Below are positions 51,871-59,212 of a DNA stretch of 64,000 nt, in pieces. This stretch comes from Rhizobium album (GTDB lineage Bacteria; Pseudomonadota; Alphaproteobacteria; Rhizobiales; Rhizobiaceae). The position numbers and the translations under genes are program-made. The stretch lies in the NCBI RefSeq assembly GCF_003122325.1, contig NZ_QFBC01000001.1, forward strand, positions 682,001 through 746,000, written 5' to 3'. Position 1 is the stretch's first letter. Every line of letters starts with the position of its first letter. The notes below the pieces were generated by a model. It did not search any database and was not told the origin of the DNA. It saw only the letters and a program-made list of their open reading frames with translations.

Positions 51871-52491
51871 TCACTTGGCCGTCTCCTTCGCGTCCGCGCG
51901 TTGTGTTTCGATGGCGGCAAAACGGTGCAGGAAGAGCCGCTGTGCCTCGATGGCCGGCAGTGGCGACACCATCAGCATGTCGAGGGTGATGCCGCGTGGC
52001 TGCCCGAAAAATTTGCGGGCTTCCTCCGACGTGAACCCGGCCAGTTCCGTCGCCTCGAAATAGGCGGCGATGCGGTCTGCCTTCTTGATCTGGTCCTTCA
52101 ACTCCCGGGAGGCATGCGCCGGCAGGCCGAAGCGCCGGTGCACGGCCTCTTCGAGCCGTTTCTCGACGCTTTTGTATCCACCACCGACGACGGATTTGAA
52201 CGGCGAGATCATGTCGCCGATCACATATTCCGGCGCGTCGTGCAGCAGGGCCATCTGTAGCTCGTCGGCCGTCGCCTTGTTGCAGCGGCGAAAGATTTCT
52301 TCGACGACCAGCGAATGCTGCGCCACCGAAAAGGCATGGTCTCCGGATGTCTGGCCGTTCCAGCGGGCGACGCGGGCAAGACCGTGGGCGATATCGGAAA
52401 TCTCCACGTCGAGCGGCGAGGGGTCGAGCAGATCGAGTCGACGGCCGGACAGCATGCGCTGCCAGGCGCGCGGCGCCTTTTCCGGTGTCAC
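51871..52491 (-). CDS. HD-domain phosphohydrolase (YfbR-like)
   Basis: A 206-residue HD protein of the YfbR/5'-nucleotidase type. Features are an N-terminal DISDIAHGLARVARWNGQ-like segment, the metal histidine in FSVAQHSLVVEEI, the HD pair in QMALLHDAPEYVIGDMISP and the later aspartate in IKKADRIAAYFEATEL. Related enzymes hydrolyse deoxynucleoside monophosphates. The start is a GTG at 52491 overlapping the ygfZ stop (GTGA); upstream in-frame sequence is antisense-like noise. Confidence 0.87.
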   Translation of the reverse strand: MTPEKAPRAWQRMLSGRRLDLLDPSPLDVEISDIAHGLARVARWNGQTSGDHAFSVAQHSLVVEEIFRRCNKATADELQMALLHDAPEYVIGDMISPFKSVVGGGYKSVEKRLEEAVHRRFGLPAHASRELKDQIKKADRIAAYFEATELAGFTSEEARKFFGQPRGITLDMLMVSPLPAIEAQRLFLHRFAAIETQRADAKETAK

Positions 52492-53324
52492 GCCTGCGCC
52501 TCGTCGGTCGCGGTGGGAAAGGAGAGGCCCGTCCACGCGGGCAGTTGCGCCGATACCGGCACGTTGCCGGCAAACACGCCGCTGCCGTCGGCGATCGCTT
52601 CGCCCACCCGGTCGATGCGGATGATGGCGAGGCCTTGGTTGCCGACCACCGTGCCGAGTGTCCCGACCGGCTTGCCGCCGGCGGTCAGGTCCGTGCCGGC
52701 GGGCGGCAGCGGGCTTTCGGCGGAAATGATCGCCACGCGCCGGCGCGCGGTCGAACGATGCTGCATGCGGGAGACGACCTCCTGCCCGACATAACAACCC
52801 TTCCTGAACGACAGGCCGCCGTTGAGATCGATCAGCACATCGTGCGGAAAGGCATCCTGCAAGGTAAAATCGCTGCCCGAATGGGCGATGCCGGCGCTGA
52901 TACGCAGGGCGTCGTAGGCCTCCGGCCCGCTATCACCATGCTTGCCCCGTTGCCGCGTCAGCGCCAGGCCGGCCCTGGCGAATCGTCCGTCGATGATGCC
53001 GCCGCCTTCGCCGTCCCAGAAAACGGTGACGCCGTCTTCGGCTTCGGCGGAAATCTCGACCGCGGCGCGCAGCTTGTACATGGCGAGCCGTTTCAGCAGG
53101 CCGTCCCGCTGGGTGGCATCGGTTTCGAGCAGGAAGCCGCCGGCATCACGCCAGATCAGGAAATCGAAGAGGATCTTGCCTTGCGGCGTCAGCAGCGCCC
53201 CCGGCCGGGCTTCGCCTTCCGGCAGTCCCTCGACGTCGGTGGTGATCAGGCTGTGAAGGAAAGCTTCCGCGTCGCTGCCGCCGATCCGAATCAGCGCACG
53301 TTCAGGCAGATAGGCATGTGTCAT
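52488..53324 (-). CDS. ygfZ: Folate-binding protein YgfZ/GcvT-like (Fe-S cluster maintenance)
   Basis: A 278-residue tetrahydrofolate-binding protein. The diagnostic motif KGCYVGQE is at about residue 183 (LSFRKGCYVGQEVVSRMQHR), with N-terminal GSDAEAFLHSLITTDVEGLP. YgfZ helps maintain iron-sulfur enzymes such as MiaB; the mitochondrial homologue is IBA57. First gene of a three-gene operon with the HD and phosphatase genes. Confidence 0.92.
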   Translation of the reverse strand: MTHAYLPERALIRIGGSDAEAFLHSLITTDVEGLPEGEARPGALLTPQGKILFDFLIWRDAGGFLLETDATQRDGLLKRLAMYKLRAAVEISAEAEDGVTVFWDGEGGGIIDGRFARAGLALTRQRGKHGDSGPEAYDALRISAGIAHSGSDFTLQDAFPHDVLIDLNGGLSFRKGCYVGQEVVSRMQHRSTARRRVAIISAESPLPPAGTDLTAGGKPVGTLGTVVGNQGLAIIRIDRVGEAIADGSGVFAGNVPVSAQLPAWTGLSFPTATDEAQA

Positions 53325-53399
53325 TGTCTCGGCCCATTCCGGTTCGTCCGGTGAACGAGGTAAGAGGTCGCGACGACGACCGCAAGGCTTCGACGTGCC

Positions 53400-54146
53400 T
53401 CAATCGCCGGCGACGAAAAATTTCCACTGGCCATCCGGCGAAATGCCGACACGGTAGAAATTGTAGCCGCCGAATTCCAGCATGTCGGAATAGTCGCCGG
53501 CCGTGATGATGCGCAGCAAATCGACCTTTTCCGGTGGCGTCAGCGTCGAGAGGCTCTTTTCGGTGAAATAGGGCCAGACATACATTTCATCCGGCGTGCC
53601 CTGGCCGGTATGCACGAAACCGGTCGAGATGACGTCGAGCAGAATCGCCAGCACTTCGATGCCTTCGGAATCACCCGACAGTTCCTTGAGCGCCCGGATC
53701 GGGTCGTCGGCGGTTTCGCCGATGGTCACCTGCGTCTGGTTCGGGCCCGGGTTCATCAGCGCCCGCAAGCGCTCGATCTCCCCGGACGCTGCGGCCTCGA
53801 CGATCAACTGGCGCATGCGCCGAACCGGCTCGGGCGCCTTGTTGACGTCGTAGAGGACTTCGACCGGCTTGCCATCGTCTGCCTGGGTCGTCTTGTTCGT
53901 CGGGTCGATCAGCGGATCTGGCTGGGGCAGGCCGTCTGCGGCACCGGCATCGTCGGCCGGTTCATCGCTATCGGCGGGTGTCTGCGGGGTATTGTTCTGT
54001 GTGGTTGTCTGGCCCGGAACCTGCTTCAGTTCCGACAGGGCGGCTGCCGGCTGCGACAGGGCGAAAATCAGGCCTGCACTAAAAACACCGGCCAGAAGGC
54101 GCGACGTCAGGGCAATCCGGGCAGATGTCTTCGCCGAAATCAGCAT
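53400..54146 (-). CDS. Conserved hypothetical exported protein
   Basis: A 248-residue protein with a long signal peptide (MLISAKTSARIALTSRLLAG, then a hydrophobic stretch to AAA-LS). A low-complexity Pro/Asp/Thr-rich region follows (about 45-95), then a folded C-terminal part with VRRMRQLIVEAAASGEIERL, FTEKSLSTLTPPEKVDLLRI and the ending VGISPDGQWKFFVAGD. This looks like a Rhizobiales-specific periplasmic protein of unknown function. GGGAG precedes the ATG at 54146. Confidence 0.78.
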   Translation of the reverse strand: MLISAKTSARIALTSRLLAGVFSAGLIFALSQPAAALSELKQVPGQTTTQNNTPQTPADSDEPADDAGAADGLPQPDPLIDPTNKTTQADDGKPVEVLYDVNKAPEPVRRMRQLIVEAAASGEIERLRALMNPGPNQTQVTIGETADDPIRALKELSGDSEGIEVLAILLDVISTGFVHTGQGTPDEMYVWPYFTEKSLSTLTPPEKVDLLRIITAGDYSDMLEFGGYNFYRVGISPDGQWKFFVAGD

Positions 54147-54163
54147 CGTCACACTCCCACGTC

Positions 54164-54424
54164 TTACTGCAGGCAACGCTTGGGAGAAAATTCGCCGGCC
54201 AGGATGCGTTCACGCAGGGAATCGAGCATTGCCTCCGCGCCGTCCTCGCCATGAATGCGCACGGTCTCGCGCATGGCGAGCACGATCGCCGCATCGGCGA
54301 TGATTTCCGGCTCGATGCCATCAGCCATGCCGTCAGCCCAGGCTTCGTTCTGGTATTCCAGGGCGGCCTGCATCTTCTCGTGCACGATCATGTCATCGAT
54401 GTCGTTGAGGCTTGCTTCCATCAT
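54164..54424 (-). CDS. Conserved small hypothetical protein
   Basis: An 86-residue acidic, helical protein (MMEASLNDIDDMIVHEKMQA at the start) without membrane segments. It has an alphaproteobacterial conserved look (IADAAIVLAMRETVRIHGED), but I know no function. It precedes the exported hypothetical gene by 17 bases on the same strand, suggesting co-transcription. Confidence 0.72.
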   Translation of the reverse strand: MMEASLNDIDDMIVHEKMQAALEYQNEAWADGMADGIEPEIIADAAIVLAMRETVRIHGEDGAEAMLDSLRERILAGEFSPKRCLQ

Positions 54425-54523
54425 TCTATCCTCGAGAGCGTCCGGTCGTTACCGCTCGGTTAACGTCTTAGCAGTCTTTTCTTAAAACGGCACGGCATGC
54501 CATGAAAAGAGGTTAACAATTCG

Positions 54524-54955
54524 CTAATTTCCAAACCGCGCGGTAATTTCTGCGGCCAGTGTTGCACCTTCGATACGGTAGCGTTCTTCTGCCATGACGG
54601 CTGCCGGGGTGCAATCGGTATAAACCGACGCGAAGGACCGGTATCCGCGATTGAAAGCGGCCGTCAGTACCTCGCGCCGCTTCGGTTCGTTCTGTGTTTC
54701 GGCGTCGAGAAGCTGTTGCATCACGCTGCGCCAATCATCCTCCTTGCCCGGATTGCAGAGCCCGCGCAGGTAGTGCACGGAGCCCAGGATTTCCGCCAGG
54801 CGGCCGAGCTTGTCGTCGTAAGGAGCCGGTTTTTCCTCCGGCACATTGACCGCAGGCGTTTCGGCTTTGGCGGTATTTTTCTGCGCATAGGCTGGCGCCA
54901 GGCTGGAGCCGCCACAAATCAGGAGCGCGCACAGGAGAAATCGGGGATGAATCAT
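54524..54955 (-). CDS. TIGR02301-family exported protein
   Basis: A 143-residue protein with a signal peptide (MIHPRFLLCALLICGGSSLA, cleaved near AYA-QK) and the TIGR02301 core: GRLAEILGSVHYLRGLCNPG, WRSVMQQLLDAETQNEPKRR and LTAAFNRGYRSFASVYTDCT. It has two conserved cysteines. The family is restricted to alphaproteobacteria and has no known function. The ATG at 54955 is the only start giving a signal peptide; longer frames upstream are read-through. Confidence 0.82.
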   Translation of the reverse strand: MIHPRFLLCALLICGGSSLAPAYAQKNTAKAETPAVNVPEEKPAPYDDKLGRLAEILGSVHYLRGLCNPGKEDDWRSVMQQLLDAETQNEPKRREVLTAAFNRGYRSFASVYTDCTPAAVMAEERYRIEGATLAAEITARFGN

Positions 54956-55010
54956 GCGCTCAATTGACAGCGTCAACCGGCGGGACGCAAGCGCGGAAGC
55001 GCATTTTCGG

Positions 55011-55430
55011 TCACGTCCGGGCAAGCAGAAGCCTGTCGACGCAATCGATGACGCTTGGCGGAACGGGCAGGGCGCGAATCTCTTCCGCCGTGTACCAGCC
55101 GAGGTCAGCGGCATCGTCGGCCGCCAAGGCAACGGCGTCCGGTTCGCTATCGACAAGGAAGACCGACAGGAAAAAATGGCTGCTGACACTGCCGTCGTCG
55201 GCCAGCGTCTTCAGGTCGTAGGTGGCAAACAGGCGGGGATTGCAGACGGTGAGGCCGGTTTCTTCGAAAACCTCGCGGATCGCCGTCTCGGCAGGCGTTT
55301 CGCCCTGCTCGGCCCTGCCGCCGGGAAAGGCGTACATGTCGGCCGCCGGCGGGTTGGCCCTTCGCACCAGAAGGTAACGGCCGTCGCGTTCGAGAACGGC
55401 GGAAGAGGCAGGCGATGGGCGGGAGGTCAT
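55011..55430 (-). CDS. NUDIX hydrolase
   Basis: A 139-residue NUDIX enzyme. The Nudix box is seen in full as GGRAEQGETPAETAIREVFE ETGL, with the catalytic glutamates. The N-terminus SSAVLERDGRYLLVRRANPP suits ADP-ribose or nucleotide-sugar pyrophosphatases, but the substrate is open. The ATG at 55430 starts the domain; a much longer in-frame frame to 56906 is spurious. A palindromic rhizobial repeat lies upstream. Confidence 0.9.
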   Translation of the reverse strand: MTSRPSPASSAVLERDGRYLLVRRANPPAADMYAFPGGRAEQGETPAETAIREVFEETGLTVCNPRLFATYDLKTLADDGSVSSHFFLSVFLVDSEPDAVALAADDAADLGWYTAEEIRALPVPPSVIDCVDRLLLART

Positions 55431-55460
55431 GGCGGCTGGATCCGTTGATGATGCAGGCTG

Positions 55461-55561
55461 GAGCAATTCCAGCCAAAGTGCGTAGCGGTTTTGCGTCCGG
55501 AATTGCGTAGACACAAAAAGAATAGAGCGTTTTCGCGTTTCGGAGAAAAGCGGAAATGCTC
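55461..55561. repeat. Rhizobial palindromic intergenic mosaic element, copy 2
   Basis: Two palindromes side by side: GCAATTCC (55463-55470) with GGAATTGC (55499-55506), and GAGCGTTTTCGC (55525-55536) with GCGGAAATGCTC (55550-55561, imperfect). The inner TGCGTAGCGGTTTTGCG resembles the core of copy 1. It lies between the divergent NUDIX and YnfA-like genes. Confidence 0.65.
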
Positions 55562-55682
55562 CAAAGCTATAAATAGTCCGGCCCGGGCCGCCAAGGGTTG
55601 GTTTCCGTCCCACGGCCGAATAGGTTTTCGGCAGAAGGACGCCGGTTGATTCCGCCCGGCGAAAGCAGGAGACGTCCCACGC

Positions 55683-56003
55683 ATGTCGCTGGTGATCTAT
55701 GCCTTTGCCGCCCTGGCGGAAATCGCCGGTTGTTTCGCCTTCTGGGCATGGCTTCGCCTCGACAAACCGGTCTGGTGGCTGGCGCCGGGTCTGGTGGCGC
55801 TTTCGGCCTTCGCCTGGCTGCTGACGCTTGTTCCGAGTGAGGCGGCCGGCCGCACCTACGCCGCCTATGGCGGCATCTATATCCTCGCCTCCATCCTCTG
55901 GCTCTGGATCGTCGAACAGCGCGTGCCGGATCGCTGGGACGTGTCGGGCGCATTCGTCTGCCTGCTCGGCGCCGGCATCATCCTGCTCGGGCCGCGCGGC
56001 TGA
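55683..56003 (+). CDS. YnfA/UPF0060 small membrane protein
   Basis: A 106-residue protein with four membrane segments, the UPF0060 (YnfA) pattern: [20 protein letters not shown] with the conserved Glu-Ile, [33 protein letters not shown] and [18 protein letters not shown]. It is related to small multidrug-resistance transporters. Transcribed toward the SRAP gene, which starts 45 bases after it. Confidence 0.92.
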   Translation: MSLVIYAFAALAEIAGCFAFWAWLRLDKPVWWLAPGLVALSAFAWLLTLVPSEAAGRTYAAYGGIYILASILWLWIVEQRVPDRWDVSGAFVCLLGAGIILLGPRG

Positions 56004-56048
56004 CGTCGATCCTTGACCCCCGGGACCCGCAGTGCCAAGTAAGAACCC

Positions 56049-56813
56049 ATGTGTGGACGGTTTGCATTGACGGCAAAATCCGAGCTGGTTCGGGATGCGT
56101 TGAACCTCGCGGAACTGGAAGGTTTTCCGGCGCGATACAACATCGCGCCGACGCAGCCGATCCTCGTGGTCATCGCCGGCGAACGGCAGGAGCGCGGCAG
56201 CAATCTGCCCGAACGGCGCGCCATGCTGGTGCGCTGGGGTTTCCTGCCCGGCTGGGTGAAGGACCCGCGGGATTTTCCGCTGTTGCTCAATGCCAGGTCC
56301 GAGACGGCGGTCAGCAAAGCGTCGTTCCGCGCTGCCATGCGCCATCGCCGTATCCTCGTGCCGGCAACGGGTTTTTACGAGTGGCACCGTCCGTCGAAGG
56401 AAAGCGGCGAAAAGTCCCAGGCCTACTGGATCCGGCCGAAACGGGGCGGCATCGTCGCATTCGCCGGGCTGATGGAAACCTGGTCTTCCGCAGACGGTTC
56501 GGAGGTCGATACCGGCGCGATCCTCACCACCTCGGCGAACCGCTCCATGGCCCGCATCCATGATCGCATGCCGGTCGTCATCCATCCGGACGATTTTTCC
56601 CGCTGGCTCGACTGCAAGACTCAGGAACCGCGTGACGTCGCCGACCTGATGGCGCCGGTGCAGGAGGATTTTTTCGAAGCCGTGCCGGTGTCGGACCTCG
56701 TCAACAAGGTGAGCAACGGCGGGCCGGAGATCCAGGCGCCGGTGGCCGAGGTCCTGGCGGTCGAAAAACCCAAATCTACAAAGCCCGATTCGGGCCAGAT
56801 GAGCCTGTTCTGA
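56049..56813 (+). CDS. SOS-response-associated peptidase (SRAP/YedK family)
   Basis: A 254-residue SRAP protein. Cys2 after Met removal (MCGRFALT) forms the thiazolidine crosslink with abasic sites in single-stranded DNA. The asparagine is in LLLNARSETAV, the glutamate in GFYEWHRPSKES and the histidine in DRMPVVIHPDDFSRWL. It shields abasic sites and can self-process. The C-terminal tail is Lys/Pro-rich (EKPKSTKPDSGQMSLF). Probably follows the ynfA-like gene in one transcript. Confidence 0.94.
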   Translation: MCGRFALTAKSELVRDALNLAELEGFPARYNIAPTQPILVVIAGERQERGSNLPERRAMLVRWGFLPGWVKDPRDFPLLLNARSETAVSKASFRAAMRHRRILVPATGFYEWHRPSKESGEKSQAYWIRPKRGGIVAFAGLMETWSSADGSEVDTGAILTTSANRSMARIHDRMPVVIHPDDFSRWLDCKTQEPRDVADLMAPVQEDFFEAVPVSDLVNKVSNGGPEIQAPVAEVLAVEKPKSTKPDSGQMSLF

Positions 56814-57017
56814 GAACAAGGGCAGCATCCGCGAGACAAGCGCGGCCAAGTCTGTGGTGCTGAAAAGGAATATTGTGTCGCCGGTCGCCCTGTCGCATGC
56901 GACCATGGCCTGCAGTAGAACGGTCTGTTGCGCCGCTCTCCGAACCCGCCTTCAGGCGGGTCGCACATCATTGAGGAACGCTCGGCTCCAAATCCCGACG
57001 TGATGCCGGGAGGGATA

Positions 57018-57167
57018 TCAGGCGAATTTCTTCTTCTGCTTCGGCTTCTGCATCAACGCCGCGGCCAGCACCGCCTTTATGCCGAGCGGACGGTAGAGCG
57101 AGGCCAGGTCGGTCTTCTGCGGTATACCGGCTTGCGCTTTCCCCGGCGTAGTCTTCGGCGCGGTCAT
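57018..57167 (-). CDS. Small basic hypothetical protein (49 aa)
   Basis: A 49-codon minus-strand frame starting MTAPKTTPGKAQAGIPQKTD, with a conserved-looking middle LASLYRPLGIKAVLAAALM and a Lys-rich tail (KPKQKKKFA). AAGGAG lies 6 bases upstream of the ATG at 57167. The short hydrophobic helix with basic ends suggests membrane or nucleic-acid contact. No family is assigned. The alternative frames across this region look like noise. Confidence 0.6.
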   Translation of the reverse strand: MTAPKTTPGKAQAGIPQKTDLASLYRPLGIKAVLAAALMQKPKQKKKFA

Positions 57168-57359
57168 TTCCATCTCCTTCACGTGTTTCCTGCCTTTTGT
57201 TATGCATCTGCGATTCCATCACGGATTCATGACGAAAGCGAGGCCGCGGAGATCAAATTTAATCAACGTTGACCATATTTCGCGAGAGGGCCGCTTAGCA
57301 GGCAGGCTTTAAAGAAGATTTAAAGAAGAGATGCCGGAAGATGCTTTCCCCAACGGAGT

Positions 57360-58229
57360 TTAGATGCCGCGGTCGAGATCGTCTTCCTTGGCGGCATCAT
57401 CCGTCGAATCAGCGTGCACCGCATCCTCGATGATAAGGGTGCCATACTTCTTTTTCCAGGCATGGGCGCCGAAGGGCAGGGTGGCAAGGTAGGTGATGAC
57501 TGTCAGGGACAGCACCTGCCAGGTAAAGCTCATCAGCAGGGCGACGTAGATGACGACGGCGAGCATCAGTGGCAGGACCAGGTCGCGCCGGACGCGGCTG
57601 CCGCCGGATTTTCCCGACCAGACGGGCAGGCGGCTGACCAGCAACAGGCCGATGATCGCGGTATAGGCGGAAGCGATATAGGCGAAGGTTTGGCTGATCT
57701 CGACGCCGAGGAAGCCGATATACACCGGCAGCAGCACGATCATCGCACCGGCGGGCGCCGGCACGCCGACGAAATATTCCGATTGCCAACTCGCCTTGGT
57801 CTCGCGCTCCTCCATGACGTTGAAACGTGCCAGGCGCAGGCCGGCGGCAATCGCATAGATCAGCGCGGCGATCCAGCCGATGGAGCGCGCCTGGTCGAGA
57901 AGGAAGACATACAGCACCAGCGCCGGTGCCACGCCGAAATTGACGATGTCGGCGAGCGAATCCATCTGGGCGCCGAACTTTGACGTCGCCTTCATCAGCC
58001 TGGCGATACGTCCGTCGATGCCGTCGAGAAACGCTGCCACCAGCACCATGGCGACGGCCAGTTCATAGCGGCTTTCGAATGCCAGCCGCACGCCCGTCAG
58101 GCCGGCGCAGATCGCCAGGATGGTGATCAGGTTGGGGATCATCAGCCGCAGCGGGATCTCCCGCAGCCGGGGGCCGCGGGCGGCATCGTTGGGTCCATGC
58201 GGTTCGAAAGGCGGAAAAGGCGTATCCAT
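57360..58229 (-). CDS. pssA: CDP-diacylglycerol-serine O-phosphatidyltransferase
   Basis: A 289-residue membrane enzyme making phosphatidylserine from CDP-diacylglycerol and serine (EC 2.7.8.8). The CDP-alcohol phosphotransferase motif is seen as DGIDGRIARLMKATSKFGAQ followed by MDSLAD, with all conserved Asp, Gly and Arg. Six to eight membrane segments follow PLRLMIPNLITILAICAGL. The ATG at 58229 starts 19 bases after the psd stop, so psd and pssA form an operon for phosphatidylethanolamine synthesis. Confidence 0.95.
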   Translation of the reverse strand: MDTPFPPFEPHGPNDAARGPRLREIPLRLMIPNLITILAICAGLTGVRLAFESRYELAVAMVLVAAFLDGIDGRIARLMKATSKFGAQMDSLADIVNFGVAPALVLYVFLLDQARSIGWIAALIYAIAAGLRLARFNVMEERETKASWQSEYFVGVPAPAGAMIVLLPVYIGFLGVEISQTFAYIASAYTAIIGLLLVSRLPVWSGKSGGSRVRRDLVLPLMLAVVIYVALLMSFTWQVLSLTVITYLATLPFGAHAWKKKYGTLIIEDAVHADSTDDAAKEDDLDRGI

Positions 58230-58248
58230 CGGCGCTTCCTTGCAGGGT

Positions 58249-58947
58249 TCAGATACGGCGGCTGACGACCGGTCCCTTCGCCGAACCGAATTCGGCAAGA
58301 ACGGTTTCGCCGGCAATCGCCGTCTGTCCGAGGGAAACGCGCGGTGCGGCGGACGGTGGCAGGAAGACGTCGAGGCGCGAACCGAAGCGGATCAGGCCGA
58401 AACGTTCGCCCGCTTCGAGAGGCTCGTTGACGGCCGACCAGCAGATGATGCGGCGGGCGACGAGGCCGGCGATCTGCACCACGCCGATTTCGCCATGGGC
58501 CGTATCGATGACCAGGCCGTTGCGCTCGTTCTCGTGGCTCGCCTTGTCGAGTTCGGCGTTGAGGAAGCTGCCTTCCTTGTAGGCGATGCTGCGGATGCGA
58601 CCGCGCATCGGGGCGCGGTTCACATGGCAGTTGAAGACGTTCATGAACACGGTGATGCGCAGCATCGGCTGGTTGCCGAGGTTCAGCTCGTCCGGCGGCG
58701 TCACCATCTGGATCGACGACACGCGGCCATCGGCCGGGCTGATCACCAGGTCGTCGTCCTGCGGCGTCATGCGTTCGGGATCGCGGAAAAAGTAGGCGCA
58801 CCACAGCGTCAGCACGAGACCCGCCCAGAAAAGCGGTTTCCAGAGCAGGCCGAGCACCACGGAAACCACGAAAAAGGCGGCCACGAACTTCCAGCCGTCC
58901 CGGTGCACCGGAACGAACGTGCTGCGTATCGTTTTGACCAAACTCAT
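58249..58947 (-). CDS. psd: Phosphatidylserine decarboxylase
   Basis: A 232-residue proenzyme of the short Psd class. Two membrane segments near the N-terminus (about 18-50) precede the catalytic body with [20 protein letters not shown] and [18 protein letters not shown]. The self-cleavage site is the Gly-Ser in [11 protein letters not shown] (a relative of LGST), which produces the pyruvoyl group on the alpha chain. It makes phosphatidylethanolamine (EC 4.1.1.65). GGAG precedes the ATG at 58947. Upstream gene of the psd-pssA pair. Confidence 0.96.
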   Translation of the reverse strand: MSLVKTIRSTFVPVHRDGWKFVAAFFVVSVVLGLLWKPLFWAGLVLTLWCAYFFRDPERMTPQDDDLVISPADGRVSSIQMVTPPDELNLGNQPMLRITVFMNVFNCHVNRAPMRGRIRSIAYKEGSFLNAELDKASHENERNGLVIDTAHGEIGVVQIAGLVARRIICWSAVNEPLEAGERFGLIRFGSRLDVFLPPSAAPRVSLGQTAIAGETVLAEFGSAKGPVVSRRI

Positions 58948-59212
58948 ATTCGGGGGTCTCCTGTTGTTCTTATATTTTGCATCGGAGGCGTCGCTCTTCG
59001 GGCTTAACCTAGGCAACGGTTTCAAGGCGCCAAGGCTTTTGCACCATTTTCCCGGCAATGCCCCCGATTTCGGGAGCTATGCAGTAGCGTGAAAAAACAG
59101 TGGGAGCAATGCGCCGAGGCACGCTGCTACCGCTCAATCTTGGGCCTGGCCTGCCGCGCACGGTAAATGGACGGTCGCGAACGGATTGTCAAAGGGACGC
59201 CCCCGCGCCATC

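Noticed and set aside
55011-56906. A 631-codon frame ending in the NUDIX domain, apparently a fusion.
   Set aside because: The part before 55430 is antisense to the YnfA-like and SRAP genes; a normal NUDIX start exists at 55430.
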